Below, one piece after another: positions 19,216-28,473 of a DNA stretch of 39,547 nucleotides (positions within the stretch are counted from its first letter, which is position 1; each line of letters begins with the position of its first letter). The stretch lies in NCBI RefSeq assembly GCF_011601345.1, contig NZ_JAAORB010000029.1, forward strand, positions 1-39,547, in the 5' to 3' direction. Under the pieces are notes generated by a model that did not search any database, was not told where the DNA came from, and worked only from the letters and a program-made list of their open reading frames with translations. This DNA is from Roseovarius gahaiensis (GTDB lineage Bacteria > Pseudomonadota > Alphaproteobacteria > Rhodobacterales > Rhodobacteraceae). Both the position numbers and the translations under genes were made by a program.

Positions 19216-19551
19216 ATGATCAAGGTATATCTTCTGCTGATTCTTGCGATCGCCGCCGAAACCATCGGCACGACGGCGCTTCAGGCCAGCCAGCAATTCA
19301 CCAAACTGGTGCCGACGGTGGTGGCAATCGTGGGCTATGTGATCGCGCTTTACCTTTTGGCGCTCACATTGAAATACATCCCCGTTGGCGTGGCCTATGC
19401 AATATGGGCCGGGCTTGGGATCGTGTTCATCGCGATGATTGGCTTTGTGGCCTTCGGCCAAAAACTGGATGCCCCCGCAATTATCGGAACGGGCATGATC
19501 CTGTCGGGCATCGTGATCATTCAGCTTTTCTCGAACACCACCGCGCATTGA
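19216..19551 (+). CDS. Small multidrug resistance (SMR/EmrE-type) transporter
   Basis: The 111-residue protein has four membrane helices and the family's essential membrane-embedded glutamate (E15, in AIAAETIGT, equivalent to E14 of EmrE). The helix 3 signature YAIWAGLGIV is intact. SMR proteins are proton antiporters for quaternary cations or, in the Gdx branch, guanidinium; I cannot tell the branches apart here and no guanidine riboswitch is seen upstream. GCGGAG precedes ATG 19216. Two near-identical 13-base stretches (GCGCAAACYGCG) lie at about 19128 and 19169 in the leader. Confidence 0.92.
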   Translation: MIKVYLLLILAIAAETIGTTALQASQQFTKLVPTVVAIVGYVIALYLLALTLKYIPVGVAYAIWAGLGIVFIAMIGFVAFGQKLDAPAIIGTGMILSGIVIIQLFSNTTAH

Positions 19552-19563
19552 CGCGGAACACGG

Positions 19564-20847
19564 CTATAGCTGTTCAAATTGCGCCTGTTGCTTGGCGCTC
19601 CAACGCACGGTCAATTCGAACCCATCTTCGGTTTGATTCTCTTGCTCGATCAGGCCGCGCTCATATAGCCATGCGCGCTTGCGCCCTTCATCGAAGCCCA
19701 ACCGCAGCTTGGCGACATGGCTGGTCTCGGTCACGCCGTCGGTGATCGCGTCGATCAGCGGCGTCATGCCCTCGCCTGTCACCGCCGATAGGGCCTGAAC
19801 CGAGTCCAAACGCGCCGCACGGGTCAGCACAGCCTGCCGGGCCTCATCGTCCAGTTGGTCGATCTTGTTCCAGACCTCGATCTGCGGCGTCGTCTCGCGC
19901 ACGCCAAGGCTGTCCAGAATGGCACGCACGTCGGCGGCCTGTTCTTCGGTTTCAGGGTGCGAAATGTCCCGCACATGCACGATCAGATCGGCGGCCAGCA
20001 CTTCCTCTAGCGTGGCGCGGAAGGCCGCGACCAGTTCGGTGGGCAGATCACTGATAAAGCCAACGGTGTCCGACAAGATCACCTCGGGGCCGCCGCCGGG
20101 CAACTCGATCCGCCGCATGGTCGGGTCCAGCGTGGCAAACAGCATGTCCTTGGCCATCACCTCGGCCCCGGTCAGGCGGTTGAACAGGGTGGATTTGCCC
20201 GCGTTCGTATAGCCCACCAGCGCCACGATCGGAAACGGCACCTTGGCCCGTGCCGCCCGGTGCAATTCGCGGGTTTTGACCACCTTTTCCAACTGTCGAC
20301 GCAGGCGCACCAATTGTTCGTCAATCGCGCGCCGGTCGGCTTCGATCTGGGTTTCACCGGGACCACCGACAAAGCCCAAGCCGCCACGCTGCCGTTCAAG
20401 GTGGGTCCAAGCCCGCACCAGTCGGGTGCGCTGATAGCTTAGCGCGGCCATTTCCACTTGCAGAACACCCTCGCGGGTGGCGGCCCGGTCGCTGAAAATT
20501 TCCAAGATCAGCCCGGTTCGGTCCAACAGCTTGACGCCCAAAGCCCGCTCAAGATTGCGCTGCTGCACGGGGCTGACGGGACCATCGACCAGCACCAACT
20601 GGATATGGTCGGCCTCGATCCGTTGCTTCAGCTCTTCCAGTTTGCCTTTGCCGAACAACATACCGGGGTGCGGGCGCGGCAGGCGCACCACATCGGCACC
20701 GCACACCTCAAGGCCCGGCAGCGCGTGTGCCAGCGAAACCGCCTCGTCCAACGCCAAAGCGGCATCCCGTCCAGATCCCGCTGACGGGATATCGGGATGC
20801 AGAACCCAAGCGCGCGTATCTTCGTGATCCGTTGTGATTTGCGTCAA
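19564..20847 (-). CDS. hflX: GTPase HflX
   Basis: HflX is a ribosome-associated GTPase that splits or rescues stalled ribosomes under stress. The 427-residue protein has the N-terminal HflX domain, the glycine-rich linker [19 protein letters not shown] (155-173), and the G domain with G1 GYTNAGKST (212-220), G3 DTVGF, and NKID. The start codon is TTG 20847, which overlaps the hfq stop as TTGA; the conserved [10 protein letters not shown] begins soon after. hfq-hflX adjacency is widespread in proteobacteria. Confidence 0.95.
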   Translation of the reverse strand: MTQITTDHEDTRAWVLHPDIPSAGSGRDAALALDEAVSLAHALPGLEVCGADVVRLPRPHPGMLFGKGKLEELKQRIEADHIQLVLVDGPVSPVQQRNLERALGVKLLDRTGLILEIFSDRAATREGVLQVEMAALSYQRTRLVRAWTHLERQRGGLGFVGGPGETQIEADRRAIDEQLVRLRRQLEKVVKTRELHRAARAKVPFPIVALVGYTNAGKSTLFNRLTGAEVMAKDMLFATLDPTMRRIELPGGGPEVILSDTVGFISDLPTELVAAFRATLEEVLAADLIVHVRDISHPETEEQAADVRAILDSLGVRETTPQIEVWNKIDQLDDEARQAVLTRAARLDSVQALSAVTGEGMTPLIDAITDGVTETSHVAKLRLGFDEGRKRAWLYERGLIEQENQTEDGFELTVRWSAKQQAQFEQL

Positions 20848-21083
20848 GCCGCGTCGTCACCGTCATAAAGGTTGACCGGCTGCGACGGCATGATCGTGGA
20901 AATCGCATGTTTGTAAACCAATTGCGATTGCCCATCACGTCGAAGCAGAATGCAGAAATTGTCGAACCACGTAATGACGCCCTGCAATTTCACACCGTTG
21001 ATCAGAAAAATCGTGACCGGAATCTTGGTCTTGCGAACCTGATTCAGAAATGCGTCCTGAAGATTTTGTCGATCTGATGCCAT
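20844..21083 (-). CDS. hfq: RNA chaperone Hfq
   Basis: Hfq forms hexameric rings that pair small RNAs with mRNAs. The 79-residue product is the short alphaproteobacterial form with both Sm motifs: Sm1 ([22 protein letters not shown]) and Sm2 (the YKHAISTI stretch, equivalent to YKHAISTVVP in E. coli). The acidic tail YDGDDAA is short. It lies between trkH and hflX in the order expected for Rhodobacteraceae, with about 130 bases upstream for its own promoter. Confidence 0.98.
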   Translation of the reverse strand: MASDRQNLQDAFLNQVRKTKIPVTIFLINGVKLQGVITWFDNFCILLRRDGQSQLVYKHAISTIMPSQPVNLYDGDDAA

Positions 21084-21217
21084 AATTTGTTAACGCCTTT
21101 GTTCTTGTATACGCCACGGACTGGCGCGGTATTTACCGATGCCAAGTATGGAGTGCGCTAGCCCGAGTTTCCAGCCCAAAAATCAACTCGTTGTCCACCA
21201 AGGCGACACAGCGCCGT

Positions 21218-22738
21218 TCAATCCCGCCACAGTCCGGGATTGCACAAGGCGATGATCGCCAACATCTCTAGCCGGCCCAGAACCATGGCCGCGCATATCA
21301 CCAGCTTGGCCGGCGCGCTTAGCGCAAGCAGATTGATCGGCGTTTCTGCGGCCACCGTGATCAGTGGCCCTGTCGTCGACAATGCCGCCACGGCCAAAAC
21401 CACAGAGGCCTCGAAACTTTGCCCGAACCCGGCCAAGGCCAGAATGATCACCGACAAAGACATCGCGAACAGCATAAAAAACACCCATGCAATATAGGCC
21501 CCCTGCCGCCGGATACGCCGTGACCCAGGGCCCGCGCGGCCCACCGACGATGGGTAGATCATACGCTCCATCTCGCGTTGAGAATTCAGATACAGCACGT
21601 AAACCCGCAGCAGTTTGACCCCGCCCGCCGTGGTGGCCACCCCGCCGCCCACCAAGGACAGCCCCATCAGGATCAACCCCGGTGTGCCCAAGCCGGACCA
21701 GTCCCGCGCCGTGCTCCATGATCCACTTTCGAACCCGGTGGTGGTCAGAAACGACAGCGTCGTGAACACGCCCCCCCACAAAGCCCGCAGTGCAAGGCCA
21801 AGATTTTCCACTTCATCGACGTCAAAGGCGGCAATCCAATGACGTGAGAACAACAAAATCGGCACCCCCAGAACCAATATCATGCCCAGCCGGAACTCGG
21901 GGTCATTGTGCAGGCCCGGTCGGCCCGTCGTCACCGTGTCCGAGGAAAACGTCAGGCGCGACAGGCCGAACAGGAAAAACAGGAAAATGACAGCTTCGCC
22001 GCCAATGCCCGAGCTTGCCTGCCCGACGCCGCCGATCGCCGAAATCCCGCTGGTGGCCAATGTGGACATCGCATGGACCAGCGCCACAAGCGGCCGGTCG
22101 CCACCAATCATCAACAGCACCCATAACCCGGCAGTCAGACCGATATAGATCGGCGCCAGTTGCGCTGTGACCTGCGACAGGCGCTTGGCCGAACTGGCGC
22201 GTTCAAAGCGTTCTGTTCCACTGTCGAACTGGCCGGGTTCGCCGCTGGCCGTCACTTCAAACCCGCCAAGGGCCAACGGGGCCAGCACCGCCGCCGCCGC
22301 AATCCACATCAGCAAGCCGCCAAACCAGCCAACCATGCCGCGCCACAAATGCAAGCTGTCGCTTAGCCGTGCGGCATCGGCAAACATCGTTGCCCCCGTT
22401 GTGGTCAACGAGGACACCATTTCGAAATAGGCATTCAGGAAACTTGTCGTGCCCAGACCTTCGTACACCGGCACGGCCAGAAACAGCGGCAGCACCGTGA
22501 AGGCCAAAAACAGCGAAAGCAAGTCGCGCAGATCACTGTTCAGGCGGCGCGGCTGGTTCGACATCGCCAGCCCGATCAATGCAATCAAAGCCAGCCCAAG
22601 AATAGAGGAATAGGCAAAGGCGCGGGCGACGGTGAAATCTTCCTGCACCAACGCGTGAACGGCAGGCAGAAGCATCGCCAACGCGGCAATCCCCGACAGG
22701 ATCAAGATCAACGGAAATCTGAGTATCCGCGCGATCAT
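21218..22738 (-). CDS. trkH: Trk potassium uptake protein TrkH
   Basis: TrkH is the membrane subunit of the Trk K+ uptake system. The 506-residue protein has the four repeated pore loops of the family, with filters SLTTTGATM, TLATSGISA, FLTTTGFESG and ALSTTGPL, and a terminal NPGLWRD. Membrane helices alternate throughout. It lies three bases after trkA, so the channel and its gating ring are made from one mRNA. Confidence 0.95.
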   Translation of the reverse strand: MIARILRFPLILILSGIAALAMLLPAVHALVQEDFTVARAFAYSSILGLALIALIGLAMSNQPRRLNSDLRDLLSLFLAFTVLPLFLAVPVYEGLGTTSFLNAYFEMVSSLTTTGATMFADAARLSDSLHLWRGMVGWFGGLLMWIAAAAVLAPLALGGFEVTASGEPGQFDSGTERFERASSAKRLSQVTAQLAPIYIGLTAGLWVLLMIGGDRPLVALVHAMSTLATSGISAIGGVGQASSGIGGEAVIFLFFLFGLSRLTFSSDTVTTGRPGLHNDPEFRLGMILVLGVPILLFSRHWIAAFDVDEVENLGLALRALWGGVFTTLSFLTTTGFESGSWSTARDWSGLGTPGLILMGLSLVGGGVATTAGGVKLLRVYVLYLNSQREMERMIYPSSVGRAGPGSRRIRRQGAYIAWVFFMLFAMSLSVIILALAGFGQSFEASVVLAVAALSTTGPLITVAAETPINLLALSAPAKLVICAAMVLGRLEMLAIIALCNPGLWRD

Positions 22739-22741
22739 GGC

Positions 22742-24118
22742 TTAGAAAAAGTCAATCGAGACCTGGAGCAATTGTTCGACCTTGGCCACGTCATCGGCCA
22801 TCGCGAACAAAACAACCACATCCCCCGCCTCGATCCGCAGCCCGCCGCTGGGTTTGCGAATGTCATCGCCCTTCTTGACGGCCCCCACCAGCACGCCTTC
22901 GGGAAAGTCAATCTCGCGAATTTGCGATCCGGCAAGATTCGAGGTCGACAAAACCTCGGCTTCGATCACTTCGGCCTCGGCATCGCCGATCGAATAGACC
23001 TGCCGCACCCGGCCATGTCGAATATGGCGCAGGATCGAACTGACGGTGGTGGCACGCGGATTGATATAGGCGTCAATGCCCAACGGCTCCATCAGCGGGA
23101 TCAGCGTGGGATCATTGATCAACGCAATCGCAAACGGGCAGCCTTCGGCCTTGGCGCGCACCGAGGCAAGCATGTTTGTCTTGTCGTCATCGGTCACGGC
23201 CAGAATGGCATCGGCACGGTTGATCCCGGCCTCGTTCAGCAAGGCAGAATCCAAACCATCCCCATTCAGAACGATGGTGCGTTCCAGCGCGTCAGCCGCC
23301 CGTTCGGCATTACGCCTGTCGCGTTCGATCACCTTGGTGCGGGTGCGCGCGCCGCGCGCTTCGCAGGCTTGCGCCACTGCCAGCCCGATGTTGCCGCCCC
23401 CCACGATCACCAGACGTTCCTGATTGTTCTGCGCTTTGCCAAACACATCCAAGGTGCGCGGAATGTCCTCTTGTGGCGCGAAAATATACGCTTCATCACC
23501 GGCAAACAGCTGATCGCCCGCATCGGGCGCGAACAAACGCCCCTCGCGGCGGATACCCAACACAACCACCCGCAGGGTCGAAAACAGATCGCTCAGTTGC
23601 CGCAGCGGGGTGTTCAGAACCGGGCAATCATCGTCCAGCCGCAGGCCCATCAATTGCGCGCCCCCGGCCAGAAACGTCTCGGTGTCAAAGGCGGCAGGTG
23701 ACGCCAAACGGCGCATTGCGGCCTCGGCCACTTCGCGCTCGGGGCTGATCACCACGTCGATGGGCATGTGATCGCGGCGGTACAGATCGGAATAAATCGC
23801 TGTCAGATAAGACTGGCTGCGCAATCGCGCGATCTTGCGTTGCACGGAAAACACCGAATGGGCCACCTGACAGGTCACCATATTGACCTCGTCCGAATAG
23901 GTGGCGGCGATGATCATGTCGGCATCGCGAGCGCCGGCCCTGTCCAGAACATCGGGATAGCTGGCAAAGCCCGCGATGCCCTGCACATCAAGCGTATCGG
24001 TGGCTCGGCGCACCAGATCGGGATTGTTGTCCACAACCGTGACATCGTTACGCTCACCCGACAGATGGCGGGCAATTTGCCAGCCCACCTGTCCCGCGCC
24101 GCAGATGATGACCTTCAT
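22742..24118 (-). CDS. trkA: Trk system regulatory subunit TrkA
   Basis: TrkA is the cytoplasmic ring that gates TrkH in response to NAD(H)/ATP-type ligands. The 458-residue protein has two RCK units, each with a dinucleotide-binding fold (CGAGQVGWQIARHL at residue 6 and VGGGNIGLAVAQAC near 238) and a RCK-C domain. It is the first gene of trkA-trkH. In many alphaproteobacteria trkA continues directly from ntrX; here a gene on the other strand intervenes, so it must have its own promoter in the 95 bases before 24214. Confidence 0.96.
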   Translation of the reverse strand: MKVIICGAGQVGWQIARHLSGERNDVTVVDNNPDLVRRATDTLDVQGIAGFASYPDVLDRAGARDADMIIAATYSDEVNMVTCQVAHSVFSVQRKIARLRSQSYLTAIYSDLYRRDHMPIDVVISPEREVAEAAMRRLASPAAFDTETFLAGGAQLMGLRLDDDCPVLNTPLRQLSDLFSTLRVVVLGIRREGRLFAPDAGDQLFAGDEAYIFAPQEDIPRTLDVFGKAQNNQERLVIVGGGNIGLAVAQACEARGARTRTKVIERDRRNAERAADALERTIVLNGDGLDSALLNEAGINRADAILAVTDDDKTNMLASVRAKAEGCPFAIALINDPTLIPLMEPLGIDAYINPRATTVSSILRHIRHGRVRQVYSIGDAEAEVIEAEVLSTSNLAGSQIREIDFPEGVLVGAVKKGDDIRKPSGGLRIEAGDVVVLFAMADDVAKVEQLLQVSIDFF

Positions 24119-24181
24119 GTTCCACGCCTTGTCCAGTCTGGGCTTTGTGAATGACAGAAGGGCTATGCAGGGTCAATTGCT

Positions 24182-24210
24182 TTGTCCGCATGGCCGCACT
24201 GCGCTATGAT
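24182..24210 (+). promoter_or_regulatory. Sigma-70 promoter, possibly giving a leaderless mRNA
   Basis: TTGTCC (24182-24187) and TATGAT (24205-24210) are separated by 17 bases; the matches to consensus are 4 and 5 of 6. Transcription would begin near 24216-24218, on or next to the ATG codons at 24214 and 24217, and no ribosome-binding site is present. GCTATGATAGC around the -10 is a short palindrome. Confidence 0.55.
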
Positions 24211-24213
24211 AGC

Positions 24214-24696
24214 ATGATGAGGTTTGGTTTTCCCCTGCCCATCTTTGCGGCCCTTGCGGCACTGGCCGCCTGCGCCCCGCCGCCATTATGGCACAAAGCG
24301 GGCGTTGCCCCGGCGCGGCTGCACTCTGATCTGACGGCCTGCCGCGTGGACGCGTTGACCCAAGTGCCGGAACGGATAAGACGCCATTACCGACCAGCGG
24401 ACTATATCTCGCGTCCGGTCTGCACCGCGACGGGCCATTGCTATGTGCAGCGCATTCTTGTGCGGCCTGCAGAATATGAACGCTACGATGCCAATGCCGG
24501 GCTTTGCGAGGATGTGGCACAGGCCTGCATGGCCGATAAGGGATACACCCAAGTTCGCCTGCCCGCGTGTCAATCGCCACAAGGGCAAAAGATCACGGTC
24601 AACACCCGCGCACCCCTGCCCCCGCTGAGCAACGAAAGCTGTGCCGTGCGGCTGCCTTCGGGCGATTGGCGTATCGTCACCCCGACGACACCCTGA
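24214..24696 (+). CDS. Putative small lipoprotein, function unknown
   Basis: The 160-residue product has a lipoprotein signal: hydrophobic stretch FGFPLPIFAALAALAAC with the lipobox cysteine about residue 20, so it should be lipid-anchored in the envelope. The rest is polar and has seven further cysteines (for example PVCTATGHCY and ACMADKGY), suggesting disulfides. I do not recognise the family. Either ATG 24214 or 24217 is the start; both lack a ribosome site (see promoter). It sits between trkA and ntrX on the opposite strand, with only five bases between its stop and that of ntrX. Confidence 0.75.
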   Translation: MMRFGFPLPIFAALAALAACAPPPLWHKAGVAPARLHSDLTACRVDALTQVPERIRRHYRPADYISRPVCTATGHCYVQRILVRPAEYERYDANAGLCEDVAQACMADKGYTQVRLPACQSPQGQKITVNTRAPLPPLSNESCAVRLPSGDWRIVTPTTP

Positions 24697-24701
24697 CAGG
24701 A

Positions 24702-26105
24702 TTAACCCGCTGCGATTTCTTCACTGTCATTGCCGCGCCCAGATTTCGCACCGGTCATCACACCTAACGATTTCAGCTTGCGATGCAGCGCGCTGCGCTC
24801 CATGCCGACAAATTCCGCTGTCCGGCTGATATTGCCGCCAAACCGGTTGATCTGGGTCATCAGATATTCGCGTTCAAACGCCTCGCGCGCCTCGCGCAGG
24901 GGCATGGTGGCCACGGCCCCCGACAGGACCACCCGGCCCTCTTCGGCGGGGGCGTCGGTTTCGCCGGGAATCTCGGCGGCGCTGATATGGCCCCCCGGAT
25001 CGCCAAGGATCAACACCCGTTCAATCACGTTGCGCAGCTGCCGCACATTGCCCGGCCAGCCCATGGTCTGCAAAAGTGCTGCGGCATCATCGCTTAGCTC
25101 GCGCAGGGGCAGGCCCTGCGTGCGGTTAAGCACCCCGATAAAGTGCTTTGCCAGTTCGGGAATGTCCTCGCGCCGCTCTTCAAGGCTTGGCACGTTGACC
25201 GGCACCACGTTCAGCCGATGATACAGCTCGCGGCGGAACCGTTCGCCGGCAATCTCGGCTTCCAGATCACGACTGGTCGAGGAAATCACCCGCAGATCAA
25301 CCTGCACCTTGTCACTGCCACCGACGCGCAAGAACGTCTGATCGACCAAGACCCGCAGGATTTTCGATTGCGTGCCCAAGGGCATATCCGCCACTTCGTC
25401 GAAATAGATCACCCCGCCATTGGCCTCTTCCAGCAGGCCCGCTTCGACGCCGCGATCCTCGCTTTCGCGCCCAAACAAGACCTCTTCCATGCGCTCAGGC
25501 TCGATCGAGGCGCAACTGACGCAGATAAACGGCGCATCGGCGCGGCCGGAATTGGCGTGGATATAGCGTGCGGCCAATTCCTTGCCCGACCCCGCAGGTC
25601 CCGACAGCATCACCCGTCCGTTCGATCTGGTGACCTTGTCCAACTGCCCCACCAATGTGCGGAACGCGGCGCTGTCGCCCAGCATTTCGGCGGCTTCGGT
25701 CTCGCGCCGCTTGAGACTTTGGTTCTCGCGGCGCAAACGGCTGGTTTCCATGCCACGCCGGATCACCACCATCAATTGATCAATATTGAAAGGTTTCTCG
25801 ATAAAGTCATAAGCACCCTGCTTGATCGCGGCGACGGCAATTTCAATGTTGCCATGGCCCGAGATGATGACAACCGGCACTTCTGGATGCTCGCGTTTAA
25901 CGGCCTTGAGGATGTCGATTCCGTCCATCTCGCTGTCTTTCAGCCAGATATCCAAAATTAACAGCGCCGGTAGCTCTTGTTCCAACGCCGCCATACACTC
26001 TTGGGAATTGCCCGCCAGACGGGTGCCAAAACCCTCGTCTTCCAGAATGTCCCCGATCAATTCGCGAATATCGCGTTCGTCATCCACAATCAGAATATCG
26101 CTCAT
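24702..26105 (-). CDS. ntrX: Nitrogen-related response regulator NtrX
   Basis: The 467-residue protein has a receiver domain with phospho-acceptor D52 (LILDIW), a AAA+ domain with Walker A GPAGSGKE (169-176) and Walker B GGVIYFDE (230-237), and a C-terminal Fis-type helix-turn-helix (RTAEFVGMERSALHRKLKSLG). Where sigma-54 activators carry GAFTGA, this protein reads FGRESEDRGVEAGLL (211-225), so sigma-54 contact is doubtful. NtrX is the partner of the sensor NtrY and controls nitrogen, envelope and respiratory genes in alphaproteobacteria. ATG 26105 is used; the 47 codons upstream overlap ntrY and carry no domain. It follows ntrY by seven bases. Confidence 0.95.
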   Translation of the reverse strand: MSDILIVDDERDIRELIGDILEDEGFGTRLAGNSQECMAALEQELPALLILDIWLKDSEMDGIDILKAVKREHPEVPVVIISGHGNIEIAVAAIKQGAYDFIEKPFNIDQLMVVIRRGMETSRLRRENQSLKRRETEAAEMLGDSAAFRTLVGQLDKVTRSNGRVMLSGPAGSGKELAARYIHANSGRADAPFICVSCASIEPERMEEVLFGRESEDRGVEAGLLEEANGGVIYFDEVADMPLGTQSKILRVLVDQTFLRVGGSDKVQVDLRVISSTSRDLEAEIAGERFRRELYHRLNVVPVNVPSLEERREDIPELAKHFIGVLNRTQGLPLRELSDDAAALLQTMGWPGNVRQLRNVIERVLILGDPGGHISAAEIPGETDAPAEEGRVVLSGAVATMPLREAREAFEREYLMTQINRFGGNISRTAEFVGMERSALHRKLKSLGVMTGAKSGRGNDSEEIAAG

Positions 26106-26112
26106 ACTACCC

Positions 26113-28374
26113 TCATACCGCCTGTTGTTGCCCGGTTGCCGCATCCTGACCTTCGGCCAGCAAGGGCAACCGCACCACGGCCATCGCACCACGATGCCCG
26201 TTTTCGTCGAAACTTGGCGCATTTTCCAGCGCCAGTGTTCCGCCATGTTCTTCGATGATTTTCTTCACGATGGGCAAGCCAAGGCCGGTGCCCTTTTCGC
26301 GGGTGGTCACATACGGCTCGAACAGCCGCGCGCGATCCTCGGGCAAGCCGACCCCGTTGTCGGCGATCCGCAGCACCGCCATGCCATCCTCGATCTCGCT
26401 GGAAATACGGATTTGCGGCACATGCCCCTCGGGCGCGCCTGCCTCTTGCAGGGTTTCTATCGCCTCGCCCGCGTTTTTGATCAGGTTGGTCAGCGCCTGA
26501 CTGATCATGGTGGCGTCAAGATTCGCCAGCAACACCTGATCTGTCAGGTCCAAGCCAAAGCGCACATCCGGCTGACCGGCCTCTTGCAGCAAGGCCGCAT
26601 CGCGCAAAAGCTGTGTGACCGATTCCGGCTTGGCCTGAGGTTCGGGCATCCGGGCAAACTTTGAAAACTCGTCCACGATCCGGCGCAAATCGTCGGTTTG
26701 ACGGATCACCACATCGGTCAGCTGTTCCAGCGCTTCGGCCTGATCGGCCTCCAACACACGGGTGAACTTGCGCTTGATCCGCTCGGCCGACAGTTTGATC
26801 GGCGTCAGCGGGTTCTTGATTTCATGGGCGATCCGGCGCGCCACGTCACCCCACGCCGCCATGCGCTGCGCCGCGACCAGATCGGTGACATCATCAAAGG
26901 CCACAACATAGCCTTCGCGCTTGCCCGCCTCGCTGCGGCGGGTCGACATGCGCACCAACAGGTTTTCCACCCGTCCGCCGCGGCTGACCCGGATTTCCTC
27001 TTGCACAAAGCCGCCGGCGCTGTTGCGAAGCTTGTCGAACAATGCCCCGAATTCGGGAACCGCAACGCTGAGATCAAGGCTGGCCTGATCTTCCTGCCAA
27101 TCCAGCAGGCGTTCGGCGGCGCGGTTGACGAATGCGACACGCCCCTTGGCATCCAAGCCCACAACCCCCGATGAGACCGACCCAAGCACGGAATCAAACA
27201 GCCGCCTGCGCCGTTCGATCTGCCGGGTATTGGCCAAAAGCGCATCGCGCTGATGCTTCAACTGCACGGTCATCTGGTTGAAATAGCTGCTTAATTGCGC
27301 GATTTCGTCATCGCCCTCTTCCTCGCGCACTTGCACGTCCAGATCCCCTTCGCCAACGCGCTGCGCCGCACTTGTCAGCCGCCCTACGGGGCGCGACAGG
27401 CGTTCGGCAAACCACATGCCCAGCCAGACGGCGGCCAGTATCAGGATCACCGCAAAGCCCACATAGACCAGCCCGAACTCAAACAGAACGCGGCCCCGTT
27501 CGCTTTCGCGTTGCTCGTAGAAACGGGCGGTTTCTTGGGTCTCGTCCAGCAGGCTCAGGATCGCGCCATCGACATTGCGGCTGACGTACAAATATCGGTC
27601 CGGGATCGCGTCCAACGGCATCAGGGCGCGAAACTCGTTATTGTCCCAATCGCGAATCACAACCACGCCCTCTTCGCGGGCTTGCAGAATTTGCGCCGCC
27701 GTCGGCTGTTCGTAGTCAAACAGATACGACCGTTCGCCACGCGCGCGCAAATCGCCGGTGCCGTCGATCACGAAGGCTTCGCGCAGTCCGCGCTGAATTT
27801 CGCGTTGGCCTTGCGACAGGATCTGGCGCAGCTCGCCATCATCCATAAATACGGTGGCGCGTTTCGTGGCATTGATCACCGAGGCCAGAACCCGCGCATC
27901 AGTGACCAGATCGCGGCGGTGTTCATCCTCATAGGCCTGCGCTGCGGCCACCGAATTGTCAACGACACGGCCCACACGCTCGGAAAACCACGCTTCCAGA
28001 CCCATGTTCACCGACAATGTGGCAAAAATCGCCACCGCAATCGTCGGCAACAAGGCCATCAGCGCGAAAACGCCGGTCAGCCGCAGGTGTAACCGCGATC
28101 CGGCTGAGCGTTTGCGTCGCGCTGCCACCATGCGCGCCACGCGCTGCAAAACCAGTGCGGCCACAATGATCACGTAGACCAGATCGGCCAGCAGAACGAT
28201 GCGCAGCACATCCGACGACGCGCCCTTGTCCAGCGGCCCCATGATCAGATAGGTCATCACCGCCAGAACCGGGCCAAGCACGACCAACCCAAAGGTGGCC
28301 AGCGTTTGCAGCCGCTTGACCCGACGCAAGCGGTTGACCCGCTCCCACGTCCATTTGCGTGTTACTTCTGCCAC
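26113..28374 (-). CDS. ntrY: Membrane sensor histidine kinase NtrY
   Basis: The 753-residue protein has three N-terminal membrane helices, a large extracytoplasmic region, a fourth helix near 310-330, then HAMP, PAS (FDSVLGSVSSGVVGLD), the dimerisation domain with phospho-His 517 ([12 protein letters not shown]), and the ATPase domain with NLIKNAGEA, DNGVGL and GTGLGL. It phosphorylates NtrX. I choose GTG 28374 because GGGGAG sits five bases upstream; upstream in-frame alternatives are weaker. A gap of 99 bases separates it from ntrC, where a second promoter could lie. Confidence 0.94.
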   Translation of the reverse strand: MAEVTRKWTWERVNRLRRVKRLQTLATFGLVVLGPVLAVMTYLIMGPLDKGASSDVLRIVLLADLVYVIIVAALVLQRVARMVAARRKRSAGSRLHLRLTGVFALMALLPTIAVAIFATLSVNMGLEAWFSERVGRVVDNSVAAAQAYEDEHRRDLVTDARVLASVINATKRATVFMDDGELRQILSQGQREIQRGLREAFVIDGTGDLRARGERSYLFDYEQPTAAQILQAREEGVVVIRDWDNNEFRALMPLDAIPDRYLYVSRNVDGAILSLLDETQETARFYEQRESERGRVLFEFGLVYVGFAVILILAAVWLGMWFAERLSRPVGRLTSAAQRVGEGDLDVQVREEEGDDEIAQLSSYFNQMTVQLKHQRDALLANTRQIERRRRLFDSVLGSVSSGVVGLDAKGRVAFVNRAAERLLDWQEDQASLDLSVAVPEFGALFDKLRNSAGGFVQEEIRVSRGGRVENLLVRMSTRRSEAGKREGYVVAFDDVTDLVAAQRMAAWGDVARRIAHEIKNPLTPIKLSAERIKRKFTRVLEADQAEALEQLTDVVIRQTDDLRRIVDEFSKFARMPEPQAKPESVTQLLRDAALLQEAGQPDVRFGLDLTDQVLLANLDATMISQALTNLIKNAGEAIETLQEAGAPEGHVPQIRISSEIEDGMAVLRIADNGVGLPEDRARLFEPYVTTREKGTGLGLPIVKKIIEEHGGTLALENAPSFDENGHRGAMAVVRLPLLAEGQDAATGQQQAV

Positions 28375-28473
28375 GCACACTCCCCGCCTGATTGTGCGCC
28401 CAACAGGCCGCACCGCAATATGTGGCTATGACACCCAGACGACTGCCCGAAAAGCCACAAGCCTGTTGCAGTT

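Noticed and set aside
22655..23701. 348-codon plus-strand frame across trkH/trkA
   Set aside because: Antisense to trkA with its GxGxxG motifs; composition is typical of the complement of a GC-rich gene.
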